A stretch of 64,000 nt of DNA from Latrodectus hesperus. Taxonomy: Eukaryota > Arthropoda > Arachnida > Araneae > Theridiidae. Under the pieces are notes generated by a model. It was given only the letters and a program-made list of their open reading frames with translations, made no database searches and was not told where the DNA came from. Position numbers and translations under genes: made by a program. Every line of letters begins with the position of its first letter. The stretch's first letter is position 1. This document shows positions 1 through 13,400 of the stretch, piece by piece. The stretch lies in assembly GCA_037975125.1 (NCBI GenBank), contig CM075851.1, positions 76,511,349 through 76,575,348 on the forward strand, read 5' to 3'.

Positions 1-779
1 ATAACTGAAACCATAAAATATATATTTAATTTACTTAAAATCATTTATAGTATCTTTTGCAAACTATATGTATAAAGTTTACACTACAATATAAATTTGT
101 TTCATACAAAAGCACAGTAAATGGTTTAAAGACGCTTAAAATATATCCTGGAAAATAATAATTATTTATAACTGTCAATTTCTTACTTAACAGCCTAATG
201 CGGTTACAGATAGTGGTCCGAAAATAGGCGCCATTCTTCGGATTAGAACGTTTCAAATTAAAATCTAGTTACTGTTGAATAACGGGAATTGGATATTGCA
301 TTTCATTTTTCCTTGTACTGTCCGACTGATTGATTGGAAATTTTAGAATTTCATTTTTACAATACGTAAATATGGTGCATTCTCTAAAATGTCCTTAAAA
401 AATCATTGAGGTAAATGTTCAAAAAGAGTTCATTTTTTGGTATCATACTTAATAACTCATTACTGAAAATAAAAAAACAGGTTCTAAATAATTTATTTCA
501 TAACTACCATAACTTTTTATAGGTTAAATATCATATTTAATAATTCATTGCTGAAAATAAAAGAAAAGTGTCTAGATAATTTTAAAATTTAAAAATTGTT
601 ATTATAACATCTCAATTGATAGTAGTTAAATTAAAATCCCTTAAAATTTCATTTGTTAAATAATTCAAAAGTAAGAAAATCATTCTGAACATTTTTGAAT
701 TTCAAGTAATGGCTGCTATGTAATATTAAAGATTCTAAAATAAAATCTAAAAAGGAGTTTAATTAATCTGATTAAAAAT

Positions 780-960
780 CGATAAATTTTTTATATAATA
801 ATATATATTTATTTTTATTATTATATATATAATTTATTATTTTTTATTATTATAATATATATAATTATTATTGTATATAATTTATATAATAATAAATTAA
901 AAAATATAAAAAATAAAATTAATAAAATAAATAAATAAATAAAAAATAAAAAAATAGATA
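780..960. repeat. Low-complexity A/T stretch
   Basis: Almost only A and T, with TTATTATTATATA and AAATAAATAAATAA patterns. No feature beyond low complexity. Confidence 0.9.
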
Positions 961-1319
961 AAAACCTGATTAGAACATATATAGGCATATATATTCTAAA
1001 ATAAATTTAATTTAAATTAGAATGAAATTGCATTCAGATTTTGAAAACAAAATCATGTATTTCTCTTAACATATTCTATCTAATTTACAAATGAAAGATA
1101 TTTTTCAAAAAGTAACAAACATTATTGTGTAAGTGTCGCTTTTATACTTTGCATGTAATAAATATCAAAAGACAATGTTTCCTTCCTATATATTCTATTT
1201 ACAATTTGATGTTTTCTGAGAAATAAAAAACGATTAAATTACAAAAGTTTTTCATTTGTTTCTAACTTTATAAACAAATAGTGAGTGTATTTCTTTCTTT
1301 AAATTCCGTCATTCAATCA

Positions 1320-1620
1320 ATTGTTGATTCCTAAAGATTCTTTTAAAATTTATAGCTTATTAAATGCATATTGAATGAATCTTAGGAAAGTAATAAAAAT
1401 GTTTTAGGTTTTATTTTCCAATGTGATTTATATATTATTTCGACATTTCAGATTCTTTTAAGATAGCATATTTTCTTGTGCCTTCTGAGATAATTATTAA
1501 TTAGTAATGTATGTATTTTATATTCCTTTAAATACAATTTATATATTATTTCATCATCTAGTCTGTAGATGATTGCTTAAGAGTTTTCTAAAATTATTTA
1601 TTTTCTTGTATGCGTTAGGA
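1320..1620 (+). repeat. Degenerate tandem-like AT-rich repeats
   Basis: Phrases such as TTTATATATTATTTC (about 1427 and 1541) and TATTTTCTTGT (about 1468 and 1600) recur about 114-130 bp apart. This suggests an old duplicated unit. No coding signal is seen. Confidence 0.4.
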
Positions 1621-2640
1621 AAATATATAGAATGTTATTTTACTCATATTTTGTATGGAAAAAGTTCTTCAAAAATTAGATTCTCTAATATGTACAAAAT
1701 CCATTCCCCATTTTCCTCTACACAAGAAAAGCAACATAGAAATCATCAATCATTCTATGGAGAAAAATCTCGCATCATTAAATTAAGAGAATTTTTACAA
1801 AATATTAAATTTTAGTAAACGTTTATCAAGTCCTTCAAATACTTCCTTAAATCAACTCTGTCTAGTTAAATATTTATTTTACTTCTAAGACCAAGATCAT
1901 AAGATAAAATAATTATTCATTTTATTTAATTCACTTTTACACAATAATATAGACGCTACCAAAAGTCTAAAGTTTCCTCAACACACGTCTTGTTGGAAGA
2001 TTATTTCAATGTGATTCAATTAATTTGTTAATCAAATTAGTTTTCTCCGCCTATATCGATGTTTGCTTTGGTTGTCTGATGTATGCTTTCTCGAAATTCT
2101 CTGAGACGTTTCCGATTTTTTCAATTCATAAATTAATTTTAAAATCGAGTATAAAATAAAATATTTTATGTATCATTAATTAATTTGCTGAAATGTCTTT
2201 TAAAGATAAATGCCGATGTGAGATGAGATTTGTGGAATAAAGTAGCACAAACACTAAAGCACAAAAATCTTGCGCAATCCAATTTTTATGCACTAGATCT
2301 TCAAATTATTCAGACAGTACACAGCCACAAACTTTGGAAGTTTGTTTTATGTCTAATTATGAGTAGCTTTCTGCCAAAAGATACAAAAAATTAAGAATTT
2401 TTGCACACATAATTATAATCTTTATTATATATATATAAGTAAAAAATATAAGCAATTGTTTTACAACATTTTGAATAAAAACTTTATTTGTATTTTTTGG
2501 GTAAGTTTACTTACTGTATTTTTTAAGAATTGCAATCATCTGGCCTTTGTTGCTCATTGGAATTATTTAAATTATAAATTGAATATAATATTAACTGAAT
2601 ATGCTTTGTGCCTTTTAAGTGTTTTAGTAAATAATTTAAA

Positions 2641-2641
<1 letters not shown>

Positions 2642-2736
<95 letters not shown>
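2642..2736. repeat. (TA)n microsatellite
   Basis: An uninterrupted TA dinucleotide tract of 95 bp. Apparent tyrosine-isoleucine frames across it are artefacts. Confidence 0.98.
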
Positions 2737-2739
<3 letters not shown>

Positions 2740-5084
2740 GAAATCATTTCACTTTGAAATTACGAAAGAGGCAATTTTTGTAATTAATATACATTGTTTA
2801 TGACGTTAAAAAAACAGTAAAGTGAAAACTTTCTACATGGCAAGAATCTATTAATATTTTTAATGTACAATAGAACAAATCTTAATTATAAGATATCTCT
2901 ACGCTTTAGATTTTATAGGGAAAAAATTTTAAATACTAAATTCTAAAACGTCTTAATCTTAACAATGTAGCTTTCTTTGATTTCACTTACGTAAAAATTG
3001 TTAACGAAAAATATCTACAAATAGAAGTTTATTAGTAGATTTTATCTCTTTAATAACAACAGTTTTGTGTCTGAGAAGCATTAGAAATCCACTATAAATG
3101 CTATTGTATTTTGTCTTATCTTGTAATCGGTAAAATGTCCAGACAAATATGACTTTAATGACTCCCTATTCATTATTAGAACTAACAAACTATGTTCCAA
3201 ATGAGGAAGGGATTAATATTTAAAGTATTCCTATTGTTATTTCTGCATGTGTGTGTTGTTCCTGAACTCATAATTTAAACTTCAAACTATATTTTTAACT
3301 CTCCAAAACATTTACAGTGTAACAAATCATTATAAGCATTATTTAAATAACATTATAATTATAACAGAAGACTGAACATTGAGTTTACATAAAGCATCTG
3401 TGCAATTTTAGATGAACTTTTTTTAAATTTAAATTGTAACTATATTTAGTTCAAACATGAAAGTTATTTCATTTCAATTCATTTTGCATCGTCTATCTAG
3501 TTCTATATAATTTATAAATTCATTTTTCAAATTAATCTGATTGATACGATACTTTAAAAATTAACAAGCCTTTTAATATATATAATAATATGTATGTATA
3601 TTATCTATATTCAATAAAGATAGAAAGTTAAATTACTTAATTTAATTTATGTAAACAAAATATAGAACATCATTTCAAATAGCTGCTGAATTAAATAGAA
3701 ATGAAATGATGTTTAAATATTTTTAAAAATATTCACTGTTATTTAAAATGCAATTTTTAGACCTAGAAAACTATTTTTCAGAAAATAATTGGCAGGAATA
3801 AAATTTATACTCAAATGTCCCTCAAATATATTTCGAAAGTTTACCATCTATACGTACTTCAAAGAATGAGAGAATTAAAGATAAAAAATGTAGAATAATA
3901 AAAAAATTTTAAAAAAGAAAATTTTTTTAATATTAAATGATATTTAAATATATTGTTGGAATAAAATGAAATCCTAAGACATGAAGTTGGTATTGGGAAT
4001 ACCCACTTAGCCATAACAAAGCATTGTCTGAGCCTTGATTGCAACACAAGTAATTTACAAGAGTTTCATGTTAAATTTGAGTTTCAGTAACGATGGGAAA
4101 TTACATACTTTCAGTGAAGAAATACTAGTTTGAGCTTGGTGCGTTGGGCATTCTATGACTGAAAATATCAGGCAATTGAATATTTATTAATTATAATGCC
4201 AAAATTAATGTAAAATTGAAGATGTATTAGTTTTAGAGTTCATTTTCGATAACAGATTATATACTATCATTTGAATGATATAGCTCACTGGTAACTATGT
4301 AAAGTAGTCTCTGTAAGCAGACATGTAACAGTATGTTAAATAATAGCAACAGAAACACATTGTGAGGGCAGTTTGATGAGTTTAGGTGTTGATAAGATAA
4401 GAAATCATAAAATAGACTAGCGAATCTTTGATAAAATAACGCTGCAGTGCATCATTTAAACCCTAGATGACTGAAGAATTATTGCTTGTCTAAATAAATC
4501 CTGATAACATTTGGTAGAAATGGATGATATTTTTCATGTGTAGAGCAGACCCCATAAAGATATTTTCACAAGTTGTCATTAAGGGGCAGTAAAAACTGTT
4601 AACTGTTACGGAAACCATAATGATATGGAATGTCTTTAAAGGCATGAATTAAGTCTCCAAGTCAAGCTGAATTAATCACAATCGAGAAATAGTTGTCCTC
4701 ACCTACTTCGAGATCATGCAACTATTCATGAGGTTCCTAAATATAAACAATTATAAATTATTTACTTAAGCAATGTGTCACAGGACTATAACAAAATTGA
4801 TCGTCATTGACTTAAGATATATTCTCATTAGATTTAGAGTTTAATTTAACTTGCTGTTGTGGCTTATCTTCTAAATGTCTGACGAAGTCAGACAAGATTT
4901 ATCAGACCGTTGACCCTAAGGAAATCGAGGACCAGGAGGGGGGTGAGAACATATCCTCTCTGGAAAGTCCAAAACAGTCCAGGATGAGATTAGGAGAAGC
5001 CTGCTCAGAATTTAATTGTCATTCTATCAGTCACATTTTACAAACGGGAATCAACTAGACTATGATCTAAATTGCGTTTTAAAT
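2737..5084. other. AT-rich noncoding DNA
   Basis: No gene recognised. It is slightly more complex at 4300-5000, where a short hairpin lies at 4876-4894. Confidence 0.6.
4876..4894. other. Short perfect hairpin
   Basis: TGTCTGAC and GTCAGACA flank GAA. The stem is 8 bp. No T run follows. Confidence 0.75.
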
Positions 5085-5190
5085 TATTCCAAACATACAT
5101 GATAAAAGTAGGAATTGAATCCACAATCATTTGTAGCTAAGGCCAGGGCTTAAATCGTTCAGTTACTAACTCTATTAATTGCCATCTCCT
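5085..5190 (-). mobile_element. Decayed tRNA-derived SINE head, minus strand
   Basis: On the minus strand a box B-like GGATTCAATTCC (5111-5122) is preceded by a box A-like segment around 5161-5185. The spacing is compatible with a tRNA-derived head. No clear tail was found. Confidence 0.35.
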
Positions 5191-8165
5191 TCTTACACTA
5201 TGCTAAAATTTTAAAATTTTTAACAAATTACTAGAAATTGCTTCTTTGAAATTACCTGAATTTCAAGGAAATTAATTTGGTCTTGAAACAGGTAAATAAT
5301 ATGATATCCCATAAATAAAATGTTAAAATTAAAATTTGCAAATTAAACTTAATTTTGAATTATTTTAAGTGCTTATTTTTTAGATTCAAAATCAAATATT
5401 CTTGAAGAAAAATTCTGTATTTAAATTTTGGTTTTAAAAAGATGTTCATTAATTATAGTTCAAAAATCAAATATTTTAATACACTATCATAATAATTTCT
5501 AATTCGGGAAAAAATTACAAAAGTTTTGTTTTCCAAAATTTATAAATTAATTTACTGTATTTTTTTAGTCTGTTTAAATGTATATGAAACACTAAATCGT
5601 TATATTCATAAATAATGAATGTTATCACTTTCATGTTAAAATTTTATAAAGAAAAAAGTTTTCTATTTCATTGTAAATACAAGATTGTCACATGTCAAGG
5701 TTTTCCTTAAAATAAATCTTTTAGGTTCTTTCCGAACAAAATATTTTTATCGTTCAAGATTATTCCTGAATAGCTTGTTTAATGTCTAATACCGGATATC
5801 CGAAAGATGCACTAAACGGAAATGACGTATACTCTACTTCCTGAGAATGTCAAACAGCAAGGATTAAAAGATATTTATTCTTTCTAAAAGCGAAAAAAGA
5901 AACTAAAATATAATTTCAATTATACTTAATTCACATTAATCACAACAACATAAAAAAAATATTTTTCAAACGAAATTAATAGTTCCGATTCTTAAAATAA
6001 ATCATCTCGAATATAAAAACATCGAACAATTTTTTTTAAAATTTTGTTTTTAACCTAAATGCAACTTTTTTTCATATTCATTAAATTTTAAACTTTTCAA
6101 AATTTATTAGAGAACTAATATTCTGTAAAAAAATTCTTAAAAATAAAATTATTTTTTATCTTAAAAATAATTTTTCTAGAAATATTTTGAAATTAAATTA
6201 ATATACGTTTTATATATCCGTCAAAATATTTTTTGATGTGTGAATCTATCAAGTATAAACAATTTTATTTATACCTCCTTAAATGCATTGATATGATTTG
6301 AATTTCATGTTTAAATCTAAATATTATATTGTTTTTCTATTAACAAGAACATTCTGAATCTCTTAAGGAAATACAGAACCTTTTTTTTACTAATTATTTT
6401 ATGCATCAATTATTAGGCTGAATAAGTATCTTATGCTTTCCACACAATTAATTCTTTCTAATCTTAGCTATTTCGACACGCGTGTATGGATTCTTTTCAA
6501 AATTAATTAAAAAATTTTTAACATATTTACCTTTTACTGCCTTAATTTGTGTTAAATAATTTTTATAAAAATAATCATAAAATTTCATTCTTAAAATATA
6601 CATTTTTTATTACAGGATGAAAATGTAACAATCGTTTGTACTTGATAACAGAAATGTTAACTATTTGTGATCAACCAATGTGTTTTTTTCATATATAAGA
6701 TATTTTTGAATTAATTATTTATACTGATTTAATAAAAAAAGAGTAAAAAGCTAATTATTTTGTTAACATATGAAACGCCATCTCATCGTGTTTAAAAAAA
6801 TGTTTTCTCCTTCATTGTTAAAAAATCCCTAATGTGTTGTGAAATAGCAAATTAGTGTCAGAAAAAGAGATTACAGAACAGATGCTGTATAATCTAGCAT
6901 GCCAAATTCTAAGTTTGGTTATTTTTTGGCTGATTTTCTTGTTTATCTAACAACCTGGTTTTTATTATGTCATACAACTACATTAGGGTCACTGTTGGCA
7001 TAATTTGGATAATTTGGTGTGGACTTAACTATGAAAATGAATTATGAACCTCTACAAATACTATGCATGATTAAGGAATCGAATTCATTGAGGTGAAATA
7101 CATTAATATTGACCTATAAGAGTTACGTAGAAAATTCTGTTTTGGCAACCCTAGTATTTATGGCATCGCGAGACGTTACAATATCTCATTTTGACCGCAT
7201 ATCTTCGTCGCCAAAAAAATTCCGATTTTGGCACCCTGGATTATATGGCATCTGTACCATAATTACTTTTGATGAATTCCTCAGCAAGGAAAATATTTCT
7301 AAGCAATTGAGCCTTAATCAAGCGTTGCATAAAAAATTTTATTCACAAGGAATTAAAAATTATCTTTTTGCCGGTTGATTAAAAACATTGATATTCCAAC
7401 GTTAAACTTTTACTCATAATTAAATTTAATTCAGATGGTAACCGAATTCATCTTTTATATTCATTCTCACATCCCAAAAGACAAAATGTTATTGCTATTT
7501 TAACTGTGTTGTAAGAACACTGTGTGTCAATAGCAATACATCATCATCATTTTAATAGAAATCTCACATCGTTTGCTATTACAAATCTTACCAGATTTAA
7601 ATTTACAAATAACACAGCACGCAAGATTTTTTGCGAGGATGCAATAAAATTGCATTAAACTTGTATTGCATTATTGCTAAATGTAAGTAAAAATTAATTT
7701 TAAATTAAAATTCTCTAAACTTTCCATGATTATAAGAATGAAGTTATATATTAAATGAATTATTTTGTTGGATGCAATTAACTTTTTGAATTAAAACATT
7801 CAACGTCTTCCTAATTCATAATTCGAAATGAATCAATATTTTTGTCAATAATAATAAATTTTTATCCTAAAATCTTTCTAAGAATCGCAAAATGATCGAA
7901 AATTAATCAATGGATTGAAAATCTCTGTTTCTGACAAAAATACTCATTAAAGTTTGTATTTATCTAATAAAAAATTATATTAAAATAGGAATAATAGATT
8001 TTATTTGATGTTAATAATATATTCTGTTGTTAAAATGTTAACTTAAAACAAATTATGCTTTTCTTTCTGCACATTTGACAATGTGTTATTAAATATACTG
8101 ACATTCAAGTATTTCAAATTTTAAATTTTGAACATTATTTTCTTAATACTTTTCATGTACTTTGC
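5191..8165. other. AT-rich noncoding DNA
   Basis: No gene recognised. An internal echo TTTGGCAACCCTAGTATTTA (7141) and TTTTGGCACCCTGGATTATA (7227) suggests an old duplicated repeat. The 89-codon frame over it has no known motif. Confidence 0.55.
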
Positions 8166-8290
8166 GAAGCTGGTAGCCGAATGATTAGTATTCTGTTCTT
8201 CACAGCTTAAACAGTTCGTGAGTTAAAATTCATCTCTAGCGTGGATGTTTGTCGTGCTTTGAGAATCCACACTTTAAACATGGGTCCTCG
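8166..8290 (+). mobile_element. Decayed tRNA-derived SINE related to the 14.3-kb copy
   Basis: GGTAGCCGAATGATTAG resembles a box A region. A degraded box B lies near 8221-8233. The GTGGATGTTTGTCGTGC that follows matches the corresponding part of the copy at 14.3 kb. Confidence 0.42.
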
Positions 8291-8346
8291 TTTTATATTA
8301 TCCTAGAGTGCAAAAGTAAGCGTGAAGCAACAAGCTAAACTGCAAG

Positions 8347-8462
8347 AGCTATCAACTATCAACAAGAGCTTTGTGGACAATAGCTATCAACTATCAACAA
8401 GAGCTTTGTGGACAAGAGCTATCAACTATCAACAAGAGCTTTGTGGACAAAAGCTATCAACT
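8347..8462 (+). repeat. Three-copy 35-bp tandem repeat
   Basis: The copies lie at 8347-8381, 8382-8416 and 8417-8451, with a partial fourth unit to 8462. Units are identical except for the last base (T, G, A). Each unit contains AGCTATCAACTATCAAC and AAGAGCTTTGTGGAC. The near-identity suggests a recent local expansion inside an older repeat region. Confidence 0.95.
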
Positions 8463-11400
8463 GTATCTTACAGTTTAAAGTGAAATTCTAAACTAATACT
8501 TTCAATCTCGAGGTAGATATCAAAGACTCGATTCATTAAGTGAAAACCAAAGCACTAACCACTGGATTCTAACTTGGTACCAGTAACATTCGTCTTCGTG
8601 ATAATTCTTGTCGTAGGTTCTTATTTGAGTGTGATGCGTATAAATTTATAACAGATCACCAATGGATCATACAAAACGAACATTTATGAATATAGAACAT
8701 TAAGCACGAACAAACATAGACATGAGCGTAACGTAGTACATTGTTTTACTAACTGTTCTTTCTCATTATTCCTCTCTCGTATCTAACTCGCCGCTCCGCG
8801 TGCGGCCAAAATTAAAAGTTTTAATTAGAGCTTTCTCTTTAATCCTGACAGTACCATATAGTACATAAATATTTATTAGTATCATAACGTTGATACATAT
8901 AAATCAAATAGTAATTTATAAATTGCAATATCCAAAATTTTATAATATGCGAACAAAATAATTTGTTCAGCAGATATTTATTAATAATTAATAGATTCCT
9001 TATTGAGGATTTAAAGTTTTTAAGTAAACTATAAGATAAATATATTTTTTGAATTTTTTAAAGATTCTATTCGTTTGAGGATTTATCGGTTAAACATAAA
9101 TTAAAATAACGATATTTAAAAATTATTGATACCAACCCTATAAGAGGGTGGTTCTTGATAAATAAAATCTCTTTCTAAGCCCACTTAGTACTCGAATAAC
9201 AATATCTTATCAGTATATATCTCTATTAGAACATAATCTATGTTTAAAATCTCAGCTAAAATGCTTAAGTATTATTAATGAAGAACTTCATTAAGTTCCA
9301 CTTCATAAGAACTGATAGTATCGAAAAAGGGTGAAAGATGGAACTGTTTAAGGCTCAACAAGGAATCGTTTCACTTTTTTTTACTCGTGGGGTGATGGAT
9401 AATTGAGATTCTGGATAATTGCCATCCACTACAGCTATAATCAGTTCTCTTCGCTAAAATATATAATTCAGTGGTGAAGCTCTCAAGAATCATTCGTGCG
9501 TAAATCTGCTTAGGGTACTTTAATTTTCTATTTCTTTGTGGCTGGGTTTTTCACAGCACCTAAGCCATTAAATGGACATGGGAATTCTGTAAGGGATTAA
9601 TTTTTGATTTTTTAGAGAATGCTGCTGAAGATTGTTGTTAAGCTCTTGAATTTATAGATAATGTGGTATGTAAATTTGGGATTAACGTGAAAACAAATGA
9701 TATGATATTCAAACTGTATCAAATAAAATTTTATTTTTAGTAAATATTTTATTCTGATTAAAGTTTTAAGCAATCAGATTTAACAAATAAATTCACAAGT
9801 TTTAATTTGACACTAGTATAAATGATAAAAAATATCGAATTTTCCAAAACTGCAATGTGTGATTTATTGTTTAATAATACACGATTGTTTATCTTAAAGA
9901 ATAAAAATTAAATAATTTTTTTACGATTCTGAATAATGTAAAAATTAGTGCCTCAACAATAGTGAAAAAACACATAACTGGTTATGTGGTTTACCACTCT
10001 AAGAGTGCTTTTTGAAAATGAGGATTGATTCTGTCACGAAATATAGTAATTTCAAAGAGTGAAATATAAATCACTTTTTTAATCCTACTCAATCGAAATA
10101 GAAGTCGTACATTGTTTGTTGAACTGTATGCTATAGAAATTTTTATTCAACTATTTACTAAGCCAAAATTATACGAAGTAATTGATATCGTTTATATGTT
10201 TTGTTTGGTAAAAATCGGCATCCTGGAATTTATTGCAATAACATATTAACGGCATTAAGAACGTATCATTTATTTCATGAAACGATTCAAAAAGTTTTAA
10301 CCTTATGAGTTTAGAATCCCTCCGTTAGAGTTTTGATTTGTTCAATGTCTCTCTTATCATTTCATCGGCAAAAATCATAACGCTCTTTCCTGTAGCATCT
10401 TTTTTCAATCAAGTTAATCAATCAAGCCTATTAATGCATTTGATGATATATTTATTCTGCCCTTGGATTTAGAAGAATGAATTCTGACAAGCTCTTCCCA
10501 ACAGGAAGTAGAGACTGCATTACAACAGGAGATTTTTGTATCAACTTTCATATAAACGATCTATGTAAATGATTCGATCAATTTATCAAAATTTATTAAC
10601 TGATGCTATGTTTTTCAATGTGATTTAAAAAACATTCTTGCTTAAGTTTTCTAACATGTTCATTGCAATAAAACAACCCTACTTACTTTTCATAAGCATT
10701 TGAAAACAAACTAAAGAAACTCTCTCTCTGCTTTTACTTTAATTTATAAGGCACTTAATTATTCTTGCAATGTAAAGGTCTTGGAGAATGATTTTGGTGG
10801 TTTCTTGGATCATTATTTTTCATACAATTCTGGCCTACAATTTAAAATAGAATTCGAATAATTACACAAAAATTCATTCTGAAGTAAGAATAGATAGACA
10901 AATTCTCGAAATTGAAACCATAACGCTGATTATTTAGCTGTCAATGCGAGTATGTATCTTCGAAAGATTCTAGCAATACCGGGAAAGCGTATTGATTCAT
11001 ATGGTGTTAAGTGAAATTAACAAAAGCTAAGCAGAATGATAAATAGCAAGCAAATAGGTCATAATAAAAGTAAGCAAAAAAAGCTACTCTATATGTATTG
11101 TATATGTAGTTGAAATTTCTGCAAAAATACTTATATTTTAAGTTTACTTTCAAATTACTTAAGCTATTCTAAATAAAATTTAGGTTTTACAATAAGTATT
11201 TTTTCATTTCTGTTTTCATATTTTTTTTATTTCGTAAAAATTTTAATTGATTTGTTTCATGCAAATACTGTTTGACATAAATTTGCTATTATCTGCTTCT
11301 AGATTTTCATTGATACATTATCGATTTTATCCCCACAATGCCAGTAAAACAGCTATATCTGAAGTTATTAAATTTTGCACAATATTAAAAACCTGACTCA

Positions 11401-12999
11401 TATATAATTTATTCACATTTATGTTCACGTATTTTGAGACTACGAAGCGGATAGCCTAAGGATCGAAATTTCTTATCAGGCATTTGAGTATCGGGCCGTA
11501 TTTGCACGTCGCAAAGAAAGGAATTGTCAAATTCACCAAGAACTAACTCGAACAAATGTACATGCTGAAAGTAAAATAAATAAATAAAGTCACCAAATCT
11601 CTTATTAATCAGGAGTAACTAGGATCGAATTTGAAACTATCCATTTCGAAAACCACGCTTATTGAAAGAGCAAGGAATTCAGCTTTGACGCTTTTTCTCA
11701 ACATTCATTTTATTTTAAAGTTTTCTTTTATCTTGATCTCAGTATTCCAAATGTTTTTCCAAAAAAATATCTATAATAATAATAATAAATACACTACTGA
11801 AATATTAAGGTTTCGTTTTAAAGATCAATTATGTATCTTGTGTGTGTGTTGCAAGGTAACGCATCATTTACACTCTTCTTGGCCTCTTAAGATAAAATAA
11901 ATATTTTTGAAACTAATGACTACCCTTAAGAATAATTTTATTTATAAATAGTTTTTATAATTTAAAATTACACAAAGGCAACACAATCTGATTTCTGTAG
12001 TTTATATCCAAAACGCAGTTTTTTAAAAGCAACTTAGAGAAAGACTAGGTTATCTCAATTTCAAAATTTCTCATACTTTCGGTATTATTTTAAAAGTTTT
12101 TTTTTTATTTAAAAGAAGAAATTTATACCTTTTTACTACTTTGTTTCTTATTATTCTCACATTAAAAAGATGCCTTTATTTTTGATTCAATTAATATATT
12201 ATTTTCAAGAATAAACTACTTCAATTGATGTCTTATTTTTAAAATTATTTTTTCCCATATCCTTTCATAAATAAAAACTGCTTTATAATGAAAGATTTCA
12301 TAAAATTTTGCTTACTTTTTTAAACTATATTCGATTTTTTTTTTAATTTTATGCACTTCTAGCATAACGTTTTGAATTGAATATTTTTTCTTACAAATAA
12401 GTAAAAGTTAAATAGAATATGTAATCAAAATCAGTAAATATATTTTATTTCTATTTATAATAATCTGTATGCAATTTTAATTCAGAATCACCAACAATAA
12501 AAATATAATTTAATTAAGAATGTAATAACATAATAAAGGAACAGAAGGTAATCACTTTAGAACACATTATCACACATAGTATCAAATATGTAAAAGAAAA
12601 AAAATTAAACAATTGCTTAACTGAGTAAAATAAAATGGTAAATAAGTTAATAAATTTAAAATATACTTTTATTTAGCAATAAGCTTTTTAAAACCATATT
12701 AATTTTGAAATGATTTCCTTTCATCATTTCATAATACTTTCATCAAGTTTTGTGGACTAATGCTTTTACATTCTCAGTCTATTTTATGAAAAATTAATTT
12801 TCATCCAAAAATTCCACTCCTCCTGAAGTACAAAGCAGGAAAATAGAAAAGAAATAAATTCAAAAGAAAAAATAATAACCAACAACACATCTTCATTATA
12901 ACGATGACTCACATAGTACCTACGTGAAATAAAAAAAAATATCGTCTGAAAAAAAGAGCGCATCCCTCTCAATAGGACCTAAATCAAAATATAATCACA
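8463..12999. other. AT-rich noncoding DNA
   Basis: No gene recognised. It has a possible minus-strand tRNA-like piece at 8523-8572 (CAGTGGTTAGTGC on the minus strand) and a degraded tRNA-like piece at 11446-11500. Confidence 0.55.
11501..11520 (+). repeat. Dispersed motif, weaker copy
   Basis: TTTGCACGTCGCAAAGAAAG shares the CGTCGCAAAG core. It lies after a degraded tRNA-like segment at about 11446-11500. Confidence 0.4.
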
Positions 13000-13400
13000 A
13001 TCACTTCTAAAGATGAATCACCTTAAAGAGAAAGTGACAGCAGACGACTTCTGTTTTGAGTGGAGAGTTCTGAAAAGTATAAAAAAAGAAACGAAGTGAA
13101 GAGATTGACGCTGTCAACTTCGAACAAACTCTCCCTTTGCCTTTAAATTCCGACTGACAGACGATAATTGCATTAAAGCTTTTGAATCGTTCCGAAATCC
13201 AAACGGCATCAATCATGCCGCATGGCACGCTAAGAACAAAATAGAAACAAAAATCTGTTGCCTGAGGTTGGGTGTCGGCTAAGGGAAATCATGATCCACT
13301 TACATTATCGTTCGGGAAGAGGAGATAGGAATCGCTCTGAATGTTGCATCCTTCCACATCTAAGAGGAAATTCTTAAGCAAAAATAATAAAAAAAATATC
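13000..13400. other. Complex, GC-elevated island 1
   Basis: This is visibly less AT-rich and more varied than its flanks. It has no recognisable coding motif. The 73-residue minus-strand frame here resembles nothing I know. It may be a regulatory element, an exon of an unrecognised transcript, or a decayed repeat. Confidence 0.35.

Larger units (their letters stand above)
1..2641. other. AT-rich noncoding DNA
   Basis: No gene recognised. It holds low-complexity A/T runs and the degenerate repeats near 1.3-1.6 kb. Confidence 0.6.

Noticed and set aside
2456..2803. Long frames of alternating tyrosine and isoleucine over TA tracts (also at 36.2, 47.7-48.2 and 59.1 kb)
   Set aside because: They are microsatellite translations with no independent coding signal.
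8347..8462. The 35-bp repeats as a CRISPR-like array
   Set aside because: The units are directly adjacent without unique spacers.
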